A DNA stretch of 39,966 nucleotides from positions 1 to 39,966 of the forward strand of contig JAFXTY010000065.1 of NCBI GenBank assembly GCA_017535435.1. Reading direction: 5' to 3'. Positions 37,197 to 39,966 of this stretch are shown piece by piece. This stretch comes from Spirochaetia bacterium (GTDB lineage Bacteria; Spirochaetota; Spirochaetia; CADAEX01). The notes beneath the pieces were generated by a model, which worked only from the letters and a program-made list of their open reading frames with translations, was not told the origin of the DNA and did not search any database. The first letter of the stretch is position 1. Each line of letters starts with the position of its first letter. The position numbers were made by a program, and so were the translations under genes.

Positions 37197-37197
37197 C

Positions 37198-38526
37198 ATG
37201 GCTGGCAACGCACTTGTTGATATATTCAGAATTAAAGATTTACGGCAGAGACTTATCTTCACCTTTGCTGTTCTGATGGTTTTCAGAATCGGTGCCACAA
37301 TTCCTATCCCGGGAATCAATGTGAATGCACTCAAGCTGTACTACCTTACAGCTCAGAGCTCATCAAATGGTGCGATCGGTCTTGCTGATTATATCGATTT
37401 CTTTGCCGGTGGTGGTTTTAAGAACTTCTCCGTATTCATGCTTGGAATTATGCCTTATATTTCCATGTCGATCATCATGCAGCTTCTTATTCTTGTCTTC
37501 CCTAAGCTGAAGAAGATTTCACAGGAAGACGGCGGCAGAAAGAAGATTGCACGGTACACCAGATACGGTACAGTTATAGTATGTCTTATCCAGTCCTATG
37601 CGGCAACCGTATATGCCAGACAGATTCCAGATGCAATTACAATGTCAAAGCTTTCATATTCCCTGATTGCTATTGTCACTGTAACCACTGGAAGTATGCT
37701 CCTGGTATGGATGGGTGAACAGATCACCCAGCGGGGCGTAGGAAATGGAGTTTCCCTTATCATTTTTGCCGGTATTGTGGCAAGGATGCCCGAGGCGTTC
37801 ATCCTTATGTTCGGAAGAATCAAGTCCAAGGACATCAACCCTGTATTCCTGATCATCGTGCTTGCACTCTTTGTAGTGGTTATAGCACTGGTTATCTACG
37901 AACAGCAGGGACAGCGCAAGATTCCGGTACACTATGCTAAGAGAGTGGTAGGAAGAAAAATGTATGGCGGACAGAATACTTACATTCCATTTAAGATCAA
38001 TCCGTCAGGCGTTATTCCTGTTATCTTTGCATCTTCAGTAATGACATTCCCTCTCCAGATTCTCGGTGGCATGGGTGTCAAGGTTCGGTGGATGGGTACA
38101 CTGGCTTACTGGTTCAGACCATCAGGCTGGCTCTATCTCACAACCTACACACTGCTCATTATCTTCTTTGCATATTTCTACACTCAGGTAACGCTGAATC
38201 CTACAGAAATCTCAAAGCAGATCAGAGAAAACGGAGGTTCTATCCCTGGAATCAGATCTGAGAAGATGGAAGCCTATCTTATGAGAATCCTCAACAGAAT
38301 TGTTCTGGCAGGATCCATATTCCTGGCATTTATCGCACTTATCCCTACACTTGTGCAGATAATATTCCACTTCCCAAGTCAGGTTGCAATGCTTATGGGT
38401 GGAACATCATTGTTGATTATGGTTGGAGTTGACCTTGACTTTATGTCTCAGATCGAGGGGCACATGAAAATGCACCATCACGAGGGACTGGTAAAGAAGG
38501 GCAGGATCAGATCCAGGAATTTATAA
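37198..38526 (+). CDS. secY: Preprotein translocase subunit SecY
   Basis: A 442-residue channel protein with ten predicted transmembrane helices. Landmarks: [27 protein letters not shown] at the start, [18 protein letters not shown] (helix 2/3), [18 protein letters not shown], the cytosolic loop with [41 protein letters not shown], and [15 protein letters not shown]. The C-terminus [18 protein letters not shown] is basic. Starts 1 nt after rplO. Confidence 0.98.
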   Translation: MAGNALVDIFRIKDLRQRLIFTFAVLMVFRIGATIPIPGINVNALKLYYLTAQSSSNGAIGLADYIDFFAGGGFKNFSVFMLGIMPYISMSIIMQLLILVFPKLKKISQEDGGRKKIARYTRYGTVIVCLIQSYAATVYARQIPDAITMSKLSYSLIAIVTVTTGSMLLVWMGEQITQRGVGNGVSLIIFAGIVARMPEAFILMFGRIKSKDINPVFLIIVLALFVVVIALVIYEQQGQRKIPVHYAKRVVGRKMYGGQNTYIPFKINPSGVIPVIFASSVMTFPLQILGGMGVKVRWMGTLAYWFRPSGWLYLTTYTLLIIFFAYFYTQVTLNPTEISKQIRENGGSIPGIRSEKMEAYLMRILNRIVLAGSIFLAFIALIPTLVQIIFHFPSQVAMLMGGTSLLIMVGVDLDFMSQIEGHMKMHHHEGLVKKGRIRSRNL

Positions 38527-38537
38527 AGAGGAGTAAT

Positions 38538-38651
38538 ATGAAAGTCAGAGTGAGTGTAAAGCCTTTGTGTGAAAAATGCAAAGTCATCAGAAGAAAAGGT
38601 GTTCTGAGAATTGTTTGTCAGAATCCAAAGCATAAACAAAGACAGCGGTAA
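38538..38651 (+). CDS. rpmJ: 50S ribosomal protein L36
   Basis: A 37-residue protein ([21 protein letters not shown], then [13 protein letters not shown]). The CxxC, Cys and His positions of the zinc-binding form are all present. GAGGAG is 6 nt upstream. Located between secY and rpsM, its usual place. Confidence 0.98.
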   Translation: MKVRVSVKPLCEKCKVIRRKGVLRIVCQNPKHKQRQR

Positions 38652-38668
38652 GGGGAGAGAGAAGAGTT

Positions 38669-39034
38669 ATGGCAAGAATTGCGGGTATTGACCTTCCCAA
38701 CAAAAGTGCAAAGATAGCACTTACATATATCTATGGTATCGGCAGAACTTCTGCAGTTAAAATCTGCGAAGCAACTGGAATCGATGCAGACAAGAAGATC
38801 AACGATCTTACACCGGAAGAGGTTAACAACTTAAGAAAGGTTATCGAGACCGAGTACAAGGTTGAAGGCCGTCTCAGATCCGAGATTGCTCTTAACATCA
38901 AGCGTCTTATGGACATTGGATGCTATCGCGGCCTCAGACACAGAAAGGGACTTCCTGTGCGCGGTCAGAGAACTAAGACCAATGCACGTACCAGAAAGGG
39001 CAAGAAGAAGACTGTTGCCGGAAAGAAGAAGTAA
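38669..39034 (+). CDS. rpsM: 30S ribosomal protein S13
   Basis: A 121-residue head protein contacting L5 and P-site t[63 protein letters not shown] are diagnostic. AGGGGAGAG precedes the ATG. Confidence 0.98.
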   Translation: MARIAGIDLPNKSAKIALTYIYGIGRTSAVKICEATGIDADKKINDLTPEEVNNLRKVIETEYKVEGRLRSEIALNIKRLMDIGCYRGLRHRKGLPVRGQRTKTNARTRKGKKKTVAGKKK

Positions 39035-39049
39035 GGTTGGAGGACATAA

Positions 39050-39430
39050 GTGGCTACTGTAAAAAAGAAAAAAGAAAAGATTTCAGTTTTCAGCGGAAAT
39101 GTTTATATCAAGGCCAGCTTCAATAATACTATTGTTACTGTGACCGATTTGATGGGCAACGCTTTGTCTTGGGCAAGCTCTGGTGAGCTTTCCTTCAGAG
39201 GTGCCAAGAAATCCACTCCTTTCGCAGCACAGTCAGTATGCGAGACAGCTGCTAAAAAGGCTATGGACTACGGCCTGAAAGAGGTTAACGTTTATATCAG
39301 CGGACCTGGCGTCGGCAGAGAATCAGCTATCAGATCCCTGGGCGGACTTGGACTTAAGGTGCTCTCCATCCGGGATGTAACTCCGATTCCACACAACGGA
39401 TGTCGGCCTAAGAAAACAAGAAGAGTGTGA
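39050..39430 (+). CDS. rpsK: 30S ribosomal protein S11
   Basis: A 126-residue platform protein. [41 protein letters not shown], and [19 protein letters not shown] are typical. The start is GTG with GGAGG 7 nt upstream. Confidence 0.98.
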   Translation: MATVKKKKEKISVFSGNVYIKASFNNTIVTVTDLMGNALSWASSGELSFRGAKKSTPFAAQSVCETAAKKAMDYGLKEVNVYISGPGVGRESAIRSLGGLGLKVLSIRDVTPIPHNGCRPKKTRRV

Positions 39431-39449
39431 GTTCTAAGGAGAGTACAGA

Positions 39450-39966
39450 ATGGGAAAAAGTATGCAGCCCCTCTTAAAGCGGTGCAAAGCTTTAGGAATC
39501 AACCCTGCTGTGATGGGGTATACAAAAGAGTCAAAGAGAAAAGGCAAGGAAGTCAGAAAGAAGAAATCCGGATATGGCCTCCAGCTTGCTGAAAAGCAGA
39601 AAGTGCGCTTTATCTATGGACTTCTGGAGAAGCAGTTCAAGCTTACCTTTGAAAAAGCAAACAGAATGAAAGGTAAGACAGGTGAGAACCTTATCTCCCT
39701 TCTTGAGCGCCGTCTTGACAACATGGTATTCAGAATGAGATTTGCCTCCACAAGAAAGCAGGCAAGACAGCTGGTCAACCATGGTCATATTCTGGTTAAC
39801 GGCGAGAAAGTGACAATTCCTTCCTACCTGGTTAAAGCAGGAGATGTCATCGAGATTAAAGAAGGAAGCAAGAACTTTGTTATCATCAAGGAAAGTCTTA
39901 AGGAATTTACAAAGTCCGGCGTAATGCCTTGGCTTGATGTCGATCCAGACGCAATGAAGGGAACTG
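39450..39966 (+). CDS. rpsD: 30S ribosomal protein S4 (3' end beyond window)
   Basis: The first 172 codons of S4 are visible, truncated by the right edge. FIYGLLEKQFKLTFEKANRMKGKTGENLISLLERRLDN leads to the S4 RNA-binding domain (RFASTRKQARQLVNHGHILVNGEKV). S4 initiates 30S assembly and in E. coli represses the alpha operon. AAGGAGAG lies upstream. rpoA and rplQ are expected next. Confidence 0.97.
   Translation, partial: MGKSMQPLLKRCKALGINPAVMGYTKESKRKGKEVRKKKSGYGLQLAEKQKVRFIYGLLEKQFKLTFEKANRMKGKTGENLISLLERRLDNMVFRMRFASTRKQARQLVNHGHILVNGEKVTIPSYLVKAGDVIEIKEGSKNFVIIKESLKEFTKSGVMPWLDVDPDAMKGT

Overview
The window is bacterial DNA, most likely from a spirochaete of the Treponema/Sphaerochaeta type. 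Reasons: a spirochaete-like beta-barrel porin with a C-terminal Phe, tuf directly ahead of rpsJ, no fusA in the str region, and an rpmG / tRNA-Trp / secE / nusG / rplKAJL / rpoBC order. Against a straightforward Treponema assignment, RpoB carries Ser rather than the Asn known from Borrelia and Treponema at the E. coli 531 position. No species is claimed.

Left arm (1-7350, mostly minus strand), accessory and housekeeping genes: the start of an ABC-F ATPase cut by the window edge; a Phd/YefM antitoxin with a PIN toxin; an outer-membrane porin with a strong promoter and a structured 5' leader; an ORF6N-domain gene whose C-terminus looks frameshifted; a tRNA-Leu(GAG) whose 3' end and terminator are duplicated around a GC-rich palindromic element; and a three-gene unit encoding an SPFH-like membrane protein, RdgB and PepF.

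Middle (7351-14310, plus strand): a divergent intergenic region, then a TRAP transporter operon (dctP, dctQ, dctM) with a zinc alcohol dehydrogenase of the phosphonate-associated type. The operon ends in a UUCG terminator, and the 3' arm of its hairpin appears to supply the ribosome-binding site of the next gene, a membrane sensor histidine kinase.

Right arm (14288-39966, plus strand): one continuous gene-expression superoperon. It opens with tRNA-Thr, rpmG, tRNA-Trp, secE and nusG, followed by rplK-rplA-rplJ-rplL, rpoB-rpoC, rpsL-rpsG, tuf, and the S10/spc/alpha ribosomal genes from rpsJ to a truncated rpsD. Hairpins sit in the rplL-rpoB, rpoC-rpsL, rpsG-tuf and tuf-rpsJ gaps, so expression is probably tuned at these joints. 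Several ribosomal genes use GTG or TTG starts.

I found no CRISPR array, transposase, prophage structural gene or obviously novel multi-gene system. The most unusual signals are non-coding: the tRNA-Leu-derived repeat element (about 3802-3992), the terminator/ribosome-binding-site overlap (11976-12003) and the five-hairpin rpsG-tuf region (26711-27017).
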